From contig NZ_DXUU01000059.1 of the NCBI RefSeq assembly GCF_019417665.1, positions 1 to 12,662 of the forward strand: a DNA stretch of 12,662 bases, written 5' to 3'. This DNA comes from Ruminococcus sp. Its GTDB lineage: Bacteria; Bacillota; Clostridia; Oscillospirales; Ruminococcaceae. The notes under the pieces were generated by a model. That model worked only from the letters and a program-made list of their open reading frames with translations, had not been told where the DNA came from and made no database searches. Below are positions 5,172-11,405 of the stretch, in pieces. Position 1 is the first letter of the stretch, and the number at the start of each line of letters is the position of its first letter. Made by a program: the position numbers and the translations under genes.

Positions 5172-6451
5172 CAAAGTCCTCTTGCCAATAACAGATATTG
5201 CCGCAGAGCAGCCAGATCGAAGCCGTTGACCACTGCATCTTCGGTCATATCTGCACGCTGATACGCCTCATAAGAAAGAGAATCTTGTCCCAGCAGATAA
5301 TGACAAAGCTGTACCACATCTGCTAGATTAATGGATCCATCCAGCGTGACATCCCCTTTCAGCAAGGTCGGTTCTTGTGTATCAACAGTAGTCTCTGTTT
5401 CTGTAGTTTCTTCAGAAGTCTCTGTTGTCGTATCAGCAGTTTCCGTGATATCTGTGGTGTCCACAGTTTCCTCGGTGGTAACTATCTCCGATGTAGTTGT
5501 GGTTTCTGTCGTTGTGGTTTCCGTCACCGTTTCGGTAGGCTGTTCCTCCGTTGCTGTTGTGGTGGTAACAGGCTCGGTACCGTTCAGATATGCCAAAACC
5601 TGCTCTGACCAGTACTGTCCCATACAGGCATAGCCATCCTCATTGGGATGTACACCGTCGTACAAACCGTTTTTCATATCCACTACGCTGTTGATATCTG
5701 CAAAGCGAATATTCATACCCTCTGACTGTTTCTTCTCCACCAGAGATTCTACAGCAGCATTGTACTCGTCTACGCAGCGTTCTACTGTTGCAATATAGGT
5801 TTCCGGATCGTCAGCATAGCTGGGAATACCATAAATCCACTGATAATTGCCCAGCCAGTCATTGCGTACTTCCACGTCAATTTCCGGAATAGATGCCAGA
5901 AACAGTACATCGTCCTCGTCCAGATAAAGGGCGATTTTATCCACCAATGCCTCCAGTCGTTCCGGTGCATCCTCACCCTGGGCATCCAGCAAGTCATTGG
6001 TGCCGATTTGCAGCAGGATCATATCCGGATCGTAGACTTCCAGCATATTACCTGTAGTTCCGTCAGATCCATAATAGGTCTGATCAAAAACTGTTTCCAT
6101 AATGCCGGAACGTCCGCTCATCGCCTGAATCGCATAACCGCTGTAGCCCGCATGTGCTGGATCGTAGGTAATAGTTGTTCCGTTGTAATCATAGGTTGCC
6201 GTATCCGACCAACTGTTTTGAGGACCAACCATATCGAAATTGGTAAATCCCTGCTGCTGTAAATGATAGCAGAGATATTTCCGGTAACCGTTGTCACCAT
6301 TAATATAGCCATCCGTAATGGAATCTCCCATCGCCAAGATTCGCAACGGCTCGGTGTCTGCCGCAGAGGACAGGAAAGAAGATATGCCCACACTGGAAAA
6401 GCTCACAATAGCACACAATGCGGTGCATGCAGATAAAATACGTCGTTTCAT
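5171..6451 (-). CDS. secreted SGNH esterase (CE3-like) with Thr-rich linker and dockerin; cellulosomal
   Basis: This 426-residue secreted enzyme probably removes acetyl groups from xylan or a similar plant polysaccharide while docked on a cellulosome scaffoldin. A signal peptide (1-31) ends SSAA/DTEP. The SGNH domain (about 35-290) has GDSITDG with nucleophile Ser44, the oxyanion segment around Gly102-Gly105, IGTNDL with Asn152, and DGVH giving Asp265 and His268. The triad is complete. The pattern GYRKYL, DMVGPQ, DPAHAGYSG resembles carbohydrate esterase family 3. A Thr/Glu-rich linker (about 293-362) leads to a C-terminal dockerin (363-426). The dockerin has two calcium loops, Asp367/Asp371/Asn375/Asp378 and Asp401/Asp405/Asn409/Asp412, each followed by a helix. 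ATG at 6451 has GAGG 9 nt upstream. It starts 19 nt after the lipoprotein gene and overlaps the HAD start. The substrate is inferred. Confidence 0.88.
   Translation of the reverse strand: MKRRILSACTALCAIVSFSSVGISSFLSSAADTEPLRILAMGDSITDGYINGDNGYRKYLCYHLQQQGFTNFDMVGPQNSWSDTATYDYNGTTITYDPAHAGYSGYAIQAMSGRSGIMETVFDQTYYGSDGTTGNMLEVYDPDMILLQIGTNDLLDAQGEDAPERLEALVDKIALYLDEDDVLFLASIPEIDVEVRNDWLGNYQWIYGIPSYADDPETYIATVERCVDEYNAAVESLVEKKQSEGMNIRFADINSVVDMKNGLYDGVHPNEDGYACMGQYWSEQVLAYLNGTEPVTTTTATEEQPTETVTETTTTETTTTSEIVTTEETVDTTDITETADTTTETSEETTETETTVDTQEPTLLKGDVTLDGSINLADVVQLCHYLLGQDSLSYEAYQRADMTEDAVVNGFDLAALRQYLLLARGL
5366..5578 (-). repeat. low-complexity coding region: Thr/Glu-rich linker
   Basis: About 70 codons of mostly ACN and GAN triplets encode runs such as TETTTTETTTTSEIV, joining the esterase and dockerin domains. 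Such linkers are typical of Ruminococcus cellulosomal enzymes and are probably glycosylated or flexible. The near-repetitive codons make the stretch prone to slippage and length variation. Confidence 0.8.
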
Positions 6452-6470
6452 GGTAAAGTACCTCATTTCT

Positions 6471-7724
6471 TTATTTTCTTTCAAGAGATCGAATGGTTTC
6501 CACAAGTGCTGTGGCAAGAACGGTGCTGCCTTCATCATTGGGGTGCTGACCGTAAACAGTTTTCGAAGCGTCTGACGGATCAGCCAGCAGGGATGCAGCA
6601 TCAAAATAAGTCGCACCGCAGTCATAAGCAAGATTTTCCACCGTTGCATTATACTCTGTGCGGATAGCATCCAGTTCTGGTGTCAGATCGAAAGGCGGCG
6701 AATTCCAGACAATGGTCTCTACGCCAGCTCTAGTGCAGGTATCTGCAATGGTGCAGACAGCCTCTTCAATCTCTCCGGCGGTGGCATGTCCTGTTCCGCC
6801 ATATGGTCCGCTGATAATATCATTCGTGCCGAATGCCACAGTGATCAGATCTGCTCCAGCAACTGCACGTTCCAGCCAGTCACCGCCCTGGGCGCAGTCT
6901 GTTGCCCGGGCATATCCAAGCCCCAGATTCCAGAGACTGTAGTCCTCTGTACCCAGCTGATCCAGAGTTTGAGCAGCCCAGAACTGATAGGCATTGTCTG
7001 AGGTCTGGCATCCCTGGGTGACAGAATCCCCAAGAGTGACGATGCGGGTCTTTACCTCCCGGTCACAGCCGAACAGCTGGGGCAGCGGAATTTCATTGAT
7101 ATAAATAAAGCCCTTGTCATCACCCTTATCAGCATAAGCATAGGTCATATTGGACATACAGATCGCCGGAATATTCGTGCCGTTCAGCGTCCATTCCCAG
7201 AGCAAATAGTGCCCATCGGGAATATCCAGCTGTAACGGGTCACTCCAGAAGGTCTCGCCCGATGCCACTTCCCTTGTTTCACTGCCGGAAAATGTGACGG
7301 TCACTGTATTTGTAGGTTTCACATTGGCGTCAAATTCCGTGCCGCCATCTGAGACGCTGGCACTTTCAATGGTATAGCTGCCGCCGGGCATCCCGGCATA
7401 GGTTTCGCTGCCGTCATCCCAGGTGGAGTCCACCGTGTTGGAAAAATAGAAGCAATAGTCAAACTCCCCTGCTGCCTCTACCGGAAGCCATGCACGATAA
7501 GTTATATGCTCTGCATTTTTGATAGCAGTATTACTTCCCGTAGCCACCACTGTATTAGAAACGTAGGTATCAAATAAGGTCGGTTCTTGGGACAGAGAAG
7601 AAGTCTCCTCCGAAGACCCAGAATCAGAAACAGTCTTCATACTGCTTCCTCCGCAGGCAGATAAACCAGCCGCCATGGTCACTGAAAGCAACAGCAACAA
7701 GATACGTTTTTTGAAAGATCTCAT
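6471..7724 (-). CDS. SGNH/GDSL-hydrolase lipoprotein, putative carbohydrate esterase
   Basis: This 417-residue protein is predicted to sit on the outer face of the membrane and cleave ester groups from carbohydrate. The signal peptide ends in a lipobox LSAC with lipidated Cys24, then a Ser-rich tether (25-47). An N-terminal beta-rich domain (about 50-220) precedes the SGNH domain (225-417). GDSVTQG holds nucleophile Ser234, NLGLGYARA is block II, FGTND holds Asn301, and GQHPN holds His394. The Asp usually three residues before that His is Tyr391, so the site may be a Ser-His dyad. A jelly-roll followed by SGNH recalls carbohydrate esterase family 2, but membership is not certain. ATG at 7724 has GGAGG at 6-nt spacing; an in-frame extension to 7775 lacks similarity and a ribosome binding site. 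It is the first gene of a four-gene operon. Confidence 0.82.
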   Translation of the reverse strand: MRSFKKRILLLLLSVTMAAGLSACGGSSMKTVSDSGSSEETSSLSQEPTLFDTYVSNTVVATGSNTAIKNAEHITYRAWLPVEAAGEFDYCFYFSNTVDSTWDDGSETYAGMPGGSYTIESASVSDGGTEFDANVKPTNTVTVTFSGSETREVASGETFWSDPLQLDIPDGHYLLWEWTLNGTNIPAICMSNMTYAYADKGDDKGFIYINEIPLPQLFGCDREVKTRIVTLGDSVTQGCQTSDNAYQFWAAQTLDQLGTEDYSLWNLGLGYARATDCAQGGDWLERAVAGADLITVAFGTNDIISGPYGGTGHATAGEIEEAVCTIADTCTRAGVETIVWNSPPFDLTPELDAIRTEYNATVENLAYDCGATYFDAASLLADPSDASKTVYGQHPNDEGSTVLATALVETIRSLERK

Positions 7725-7795
7725 GAAAAACCTCCAGTTCGAATTTATTTGAACCTGTCCCATTTTATAAAACAAGTCCTCAAATTTTCAGTTCT

Positions 7796-7825
7796 ATTTT
7801 ACCATGATTCTAGTCAATTTGTCAA
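7796..7825 (-). promoter_or_regulatory. sigma-A promoter of the esterase operon
   Basis: On the minus strand a perfect TTGACA (7820-7825) lies 18 nt before TAAAAT (7796-7801). Transcription would start near 7789 and leave a leader of about 65 nt before the GGAGG of the lipoprotein gene. No clear operator or riboswitch is visible in the leader. Confidence 0.7.
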
Positions 7826-7863
7826 GAAGATTCCACTATGTTTTCACAGTAACACCTTTCTTC

Positions 7864-7901
7864 AAAAACTGAAGCGACCAACTATTTATGGTTGATCGCT
7901 T
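7864..7901 (-). terminator. hairpin terminator reading leftward, upstream of the esterase operon
   Basis: AAGCGACCAAC (7872-7882) and GTTGATCGCTT (7891-7901) form an 11-bp stem that is fully paired on the minus strand if one U-G pair is allowed. Five T follow after 3 nt in that direction. It would end leftward transcripts coming from the AT-rich scar region. Confidence 0.6.
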
Positions 7902-7928
7902 TTGGCTTAGTCATTATTAGAGTTGCTG

Positions 7929-8132
7929 TTATTCTGCATCACCTTCCGCATCCATGTTCATTTCGAGTTTATAATAGATGTCGATGTCTCGAATAATTCC
8001 ATCAATATCGTTATTCTTTAGTTCATCTGTCCATGTTTGAAGTTCATTGATAGTAATGATTTCTTCAATTGAAATTGAGAAGAAAATAAACACATTATCA
8101 ATCACTTCTCCCGAGGTAGAAGATGATATCAT
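7929..8132 (-). pseudogene. possible 3' fragment of an unidentified minus-strand gene
   Basis: An open frame ends at 7929 with an acidic tail (LEMNMDAEGDAE) preceded by a plausible helical stretch (LQTWTDELKNNDIDGIIRDI). Only about the last 45 codons look protein-like. The 5' part (right of about 8060) is antisense to the better-supported recombinase remnant and is probably fortuitous. There is no ribosome binding site, but a terminator hairpin follows at 7864-7901, which supports a real gene end. The family is not recognised, and it may be chance. Confidence 0.25.
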
Positions 8133-8457
8133 TTCTCAGGTTGAATCTTATAAAGTTGAAATTAGTAAGGTTGAATCAGAGATATCATCTCTAGTAGACA
8201 AAATCTCAGATGCAAATGAACATTTAATGAAATATATCAATGATAGAGTATCTGAATTAGATAAGAAAAAATACGAACTAGAGAATCAGCTTGATAACTT
8301 ACAACATGGTGATCAAGATTCACCAATAAAGCAACTTAGCAACTGTATGAAAGTCTGGGATGCAATGTCTATTGATGATAAAATCAGTGTAGCAAGACTA
8401 CTGATCCAGAAGATTACGTTATACTCAGGTAGAACACATATTGAATGGAAAGTCTAG
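8047..8457 (+). pseudogene. C-terminal remnant of a large serine recombinase
   Basis: About 136 codons match the tail of large serine recombinases of the TnpX/phage-integrase type. A long coiled coil (about 30-95, with VESEISSLVDKIS and LMKYINDRVSELDKKKYELE) is followed by the closing segment with WDAMSIDDKISVARLLIQKI and IEWKV. The catalytic resolvase domain and the zinc-ribbon recombinase domain, normally several hundred residues upstream, are absent. The frame is closed by a stop at 8038 and opens only at a TTG (8047) without a ribosome binding site. G+C is far lower than in the neighbouring genes. The stop codon TAG (8455-8457) is made from the flank and first base of a MITE-like element. 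It is probably the scar of a lost integrative element and is not expected to work. Confidence 0.68.
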
Positions 8458-8521
8458 AGCGTGTTCACATAAAATATGCATCCCAAATACGTACATTTCA
8501 TATTTATGCAAACACGCTCTA
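8455..8521. repeat. MITE-like mini-element, copy 2 (same terminal repeat as copy 1)
   Basis: The left end GAGCGTGTTCACATAAA (8457-8473) differs by one base from the end of copy 1. The right end (about 8496-8519) is an imperfect inverted copy reading CATATTTATGCAAACACGCTC. TA flanks both sides (8455-8456 and 8520-8521). The arms have diverged by two substitutions and a one-base gap. The element is 63 bp with a different centre from copy 1, so the pair share termini rather than a recent duplication. It overlaps the end of the recombinase remnant. Confidence 0.6.
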
Positions 8522-8761
8522 ATCTGATATGATACATATCAGTAATTTTTTATGTATTATTCCGCTTCAATTTGTACGGTTTGGTTCGCCGAATCATACA
8601 AATTGAAACGTGCGAGAACGTACAATGTACAACTATTTTAGGCTAACAGCACACTTTTCACGAACAAATATGAAACAAGAGCAGCGATTTCACAACTTTC
8701 GCAGGATTTCCAACAGCTACAGCATCGGTACGAAATATAGTTCGCATATTTTTATTATAGT
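8522..8761. other. AT-rich stretch with no intact gene; possible decayed coding fragment
   Basis: No complete gene is seen. An in-frame plus-strand fragment (8642-8740) of 32 codons follows a stop at 8639 and contains helical-looking TNKYETRAAISQLSQDFQ before a TAG. It has no start codon or ribosome binding site, so it may be the end of a decayed gene or chance. A complex inverted repeat (8566-8607) lies at the left and a plus-strand terminator at the right end. Confidence 0.35.
8566..8607. repeat. nested inverted repeat, possible recombination or protein-binding site
   Basis: TTCAATTTGTA (8566-8576) is perfectly inverted at 8597-8607. Between them TGGTTCG and CGAATCA form a second near-perfect inverted repeat around a single base. 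A two-tier palindrome of about 42 bp beside a serine recombinase remnant resembles an att-site layout. It could equally be an operator or an RNA hairpin. Confidence 0.4.
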
Positions 8762-8804
8762 AGAGTTGCTGTACTTTAATTTTTATGTACAGCAGCTCTT
8801 TTTT
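8762..8804 (+). terminator. plus-strand rho-independent terminator
   Basis: AGAGTTGCTGTAC (8762-8774) pairs with GTACAGCAGCTCT (8787-8799) over 13 bp with one G-U pair, followed by six T (8799-8804). On the minus strand the stem is followed by A-rich sequence, so it is a poor terminator for the gene ending at 8813. No intact plus-strand gene precedes it. Confidence 0.75.
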
Positions 8805-8812
8805 CTATCAGT

Positions 8813-9559
8813 TTATTCACTTTCTAAATTCTGATAAAGCTCATCTGTCACAGCCTCCAGCCATTCGGTAAAGGTGTTTTCACCAGGACACTCCACTGCC
8901 AGATGACTGAACCAACTATCTGCCTTTGCACCGTGCCAGTGCTTTACTTCTGCCGGAATTGTCACCACATCACCTGGTTTCAGACTCTGTGCAGACTTTC
9001 CCTCCTCCTGATACCAACCTTCACCGTCTACGCAGATCAGCAGCTGTCCGCCGCCTTTTGCAGCGTGATGAATATGCCAGTTGTTACGGCATTTCGGCTC
9101 AAAAGTAACATTGGCGATAAATACGGTTTCTTTGGGATCAGTCAGCGGCTTCAGATAAGAATTGCCGGTGAAATACTTTGCAAATGAAGTATTCGGTTCA
9201 CCCTGTCCGAAAAATCCGCCGTGTTCTGCTTGCTTACAGTCATCTGCATAGACTTCTTTTGCCATGCGGAATGCCGCCCATGCGTTGAGCCAGCCTGCAT
9301 AAAATGCAAGATGTGTCAGAATTTCTGCCATTTCTGTTTTGGTGACACCATTCTGCCGTGCTGTGGAAAGATGATATTTCAGAGAATTATCCACGATACC
9401 CTTGCTGATAAGTGCAGTGATTGTTACAACAGATCTGGTTTTCAGAGAAAGCTTATCCTCTCCTGACCATACCTCTCCGAACAGAACATCATCGTTCAAC
9501 TCCGCAAATTTCGGTGCAAAATCTCCCAGACTGTCCCTGCCTGCTGTTTGTTTTACCAT
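8813..9559 (-). CDS. carboxymuconolactone decarboxylase-cupin fusion protein
   Basis: This 248-residue cytoplasmic protein joins two domains. Residues about 18-105 form an AhpD/carboxymuconolactone decarboxylase-like helical domain (SVVTITALISKGI, LKYHLSTARQNGVTKTEMAE, HLAFYAGW). The CxxC of the peroxidase-type AhpD is absent. Residues about 145-225 form a metal-binding cupin: WHIHH supplies His162 and His164, KPGDVVTIPAEVKHWHG supplies His207 and His209, and WFSHLAVE closes the barrel. Proteins of this design accompany alcohol dehydrogenases and flavoproteins in stress operons, where a role on lactones, quinones or other electrophiles is suspected but unproven. ATG at 9559 has AGGAGG (9569-9574) at 9-nt spacing; the in-frame extension to 9646 overlaps the upstream gene and lacks domain similarity. 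It is the last gene of the MerR operon. Confidence 0.85.
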   Translation of the reverse strand: MVKQTAGRDSLGDFAPKFAELNDDVLFGEVWSGEDKLSLKTRSVVTITALISKGIVDNSLKYHLSTARQNGVTKTEMAEILTHLAFYAGWLNAWAAFRMAKEVYADDCKQAEHGGFFGQGEPNTSFAKYFTGNSYLKPLTDPKETVFIANVTFEPKCRNNWHIHHAAKGGGQLLICVDGEGWYQEEGKSAQSLKPGDVVTIPAEVKHWHGAKADSWFSHLAVECPGENTFTEWLEAVTDELYQNLESE

Positions 9560-9575
9560 GTTCCAAATCCTCCTG

Positions 9576-10193
9576 TTATTTAACAAAATTCGTCCGCTGA
9601 AAAGGCTCTTTTTCTGGCAGACCATAAGTTTCTTTTCCAAGGGCAATACTCTTCATCAGGAAAGTCATGTTCCTTGCCAGCGTCCGCATGGTCTGCAAAC
9701 CCTCTGCGTCCTGCTGTGCTTCGCCAGGTTCTCTGCCGTGAATGCTATTCCAGTACTGGCTGGACGCAATGGGCATACCTGTAATGGTAAAGAATTTGTT
9801 CAGCTCATCAAATGTTGCAGACAGTCCGCCTCGTCTTGCCGCCACAACACTTGCGCCTACTTTCATTGTCTTATCAAAGTGTGTGCTGTAAAACAGACGG
9901 TCGAGAAACGCAATGAGAGTTGCATTGGCAGAGGCATAATACACCGGGCTGCCGATCACAAGTCCGTCGCAGGCTTCAAATTTCGATGCAGTTTCATTGA
10001 CAATGTCATCAAAGACACATCTGCCGTTTTTGGCACAGGAATAGCAGGCAATGCAGCCTCTTACCGCCTGATTGCCGATGTGCAGGATCTCCGTTTCCAC
10101 ACCATTTTCCGAGAATATTTTTTCCATCTCATGCAGAGCCGTGTAGGTATTGCCCTTTGCATGAGGACTTCCGTTTATCATCAGTACTTTCAT
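9576..10193 (-). CDS. flavodoxin-family NAD(P)H-dependent FMN reductase / iron-sulfur flavoprotein-like
   Basis: This 205-residue flavodoxin-fold protein is predicted to bind FMN and pass electrons from NAD(P)H or another donor to quinones, nitro compounds or a partner. The phosphate loop is NGSPHAKGNT (7-16). The second FMN segment is GSPVYYASAN (81-90), followed by FLDRLFY. Between them Cys47, Cys50, Cys53 and Cys59 give a C-x2-C-x2-C-x5-C pattern, the compact [4Fe-4S] motif of archaeal and clostridial iron-sulfur flavoproteins. Many relatives keep the cysteines without proof of a cluster. ATG at 10193 has GAGGTG just upstream. It lies 15 nt after the alcohol dehydrogenase gene and 16 nt before the CMD-cupin gene, firmly within the operon. 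The substrate is unknown. Confidence 0.82.
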   Translation of the reverse strand: MKVLMINGSPHAKGNTYTALHEMEKIFSENGVETEILHIGNQAVRGCIACYSCAKNGRCVFDDIVNETASKFEACDGLVIGSPVYYASANATLIAFLDRLFYSTHFDKTMKVGASVVAARRGGLSATFDELNKFFTITGMPIASSQYWNSIHGREPGEAQQDAEGLQTMRTLARNMTFLMKSIALGKETYGLPEKEPFQRTNFVK

Positions 10194-10208
10194 TTGCTCA
10201 CCTCATGA

Positions 10209-11375
10209 TTACATACTTTCTTTCAGGATTTGTACAATTTCCTTGTGATTCAGCGTCTTGTAGCCGCCTTCCATAATGAATGTACCGTCTGCAATACCCT
10301 CCAGCATATCCTCAGTAACACCAAGCTCGCTGATATTCATAACAAGTCCGATTTCTTTCATCCAGGATTCCATAGCACACAAGCCCTCACTGGCGATTTC
10401 TTCATCTGTTTTGCCGTCCGGTGAAACATTCCATACATTCATAGCAAAACGTTTGAACTTTGACAGACCGTAAGGCATAATGTAACGATAATATGCCATA
10501 GAAACAGCAGAAAGTGTCATGCCGTGAGTTGCATCGGTATATGCACCTACCGACTGTCCGAGCATATGTACCATCCAGTCAGTGGATTTTCCCTTGGAAA
10601 CCATGGTATTTAGTGCCCAGGTCGCAATCCACATAATATTGCTTCGTGCTTCATAATCCTTTGGATCATTCACAGCAATGCGGGAGCTGTGTATCAGAGA
10701 TTTCATCAGTCCTTCCATGACATAATCGGAAGTACAGTCATCAGAACCGGAAAAATACTGTTCTGTGATATGGTTGAGAATATCATAAAATCCTGCGACC
10801 ATCTGATATTTGGGAAGTGTAAAAGTATAGACCGGATTCAAAATTGAGAATTTCGGAAAAACTTCTTCCCCGAATACATGACCGATTTTCAGTTTCGTGT
10901 CATGATTGGTAATGACCGCACCGCCATTCATTTCAGAACCGGTACCTACCATTGTCAGAATACAGCCAACGGGAATGATCTCGCAGTCCGGTTCTTCAAA
11001 ATTCAGATAATACTTTTCCCATGGATCCTCCTTGCAATGCACAGAGATTGAGAGTGCTTTTGCATAATCGCACACAGAACCACCGCCTACTGCAAGGATC
11101 AGATCCACATGATGTTCTCTTGCCAGCTTACAACCCTCATACAGCTTTTCTACTGTTGGATTCGGCATAACACCGGGCAGTTCAACAATATGCTTTCCGC
11201 AGTCTTTCAGAATCTGAACTACCTCATCATACAGACCGGATTTCTTTATAGAACCGCCTCCGTAAGTCAGCAGTACCGTTTCGCCGTATTTTGTGAGTTC
11301 CTCACTCAGATGTGTCAAAGCATCTGTTCCGAAATGAACCCTTGTGGGGTTACAGTAAGTAAAATTTCCTAACAT
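10209..11375 (-). CDS. iron-containing alcohol dehydrogenase (BdhA/YqhD-like)
   Basis: This 388-residue type III alcohol dehydrogenase should reduce aldehydes to alcohols with NAD(P)H in the cytoplasm. The Rossmann domain carries the cofactor motif GGGS (97-100) in LILAVGGGSVCDYAKAL, and VGTGSEMN is at 143-150. Metal ligands follow the family pattern: Asp198 and His202 (YDILNHITEQYF), His270 and His284 (DATHG). At 274, four residues after His270, the family usually has a conserved His (FucO H267); here it is Gln. Length and the N-terminal NPTRVHFG are typical of NADPH-dependent butanol dehydrogenases. The ATG has GGAGGA 7 nt upstream. It is the second gene of the operon, 30 nt after the MerR regulator, which points to aldehyde detoxification rather than fermentation as its role (inference). 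Confidence 0.9.
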   Translation of the reverse strand: MLGNFTYCNPTRVHFGTDALTHLSEELTKYGETVLLTYGGGSIKKSGLYDEVVQILKDCGKHIVELPGVMPNPTVEKLYEGCKLAREHHVDLILAVGGGSVCDYAKALSISVHCKEDPWEKYYLNFEEPDCEIIPVGCILTMVGTGSEMNGGAVITNHDTKLKIGHVFGEEVFPKFSILNPVYTFTLPKYQMVAGFYDILNHITEQYFSGSDDCTSDYVMEGLMKSLIHSSRIAVNDPKDYEARSNIMWIATWALNTMVSKGKSTDWMVHMLGQSVGAYTDATHGMTLSAVSMAYYRYIMPYGLSKFKRFAMNVWNVSPDGKTDEEIASEGLCAMESWMKEIGLVMNISELGVTEDMLEGIADGTFIMEGGYKTLNHKEIVQILKESM

Positions 11376-11405
11376 AAATAAGTCCTCCGTTAATTTTTTA
11401 TAAAG

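Noticed and set aside
5366..5578. Repetitive ACN/GAN stretch as a DNA repeat or CRISPR-like array
   Set aside because: It is in frame and encodes a Thr/Glu-rich interdomain linker. There are no regular spacers.
6452..6670. Upstream in-frame extension of the dockerin esterase
   Set aside because: It overlaps the lipoprotein gene, while a canonical signal peptide begins at 6451 with a GAGG site upstream.
7725..7795. Riboswitch in the leader of the esterase operon
   Set aside because: The leader is about 65 nt, AT-rich, and shows no stable hairpin or known motif.
8610..8834. Plus-strand open frame of 74 codons across the terminator
   Set aside because: It runs through a strong terminator hairpin and has an unstructured, low-complexity translation. 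Another frame (8642-8740) looks more like decayed coding sequence.
9402..10208. Plus-strand open frame of 268 codons opposite the flavoprotein gene
   Set aside because: It is antisense to a well-supported flavodoxin-family gene, with no recognisable domain or ribosome binding site.
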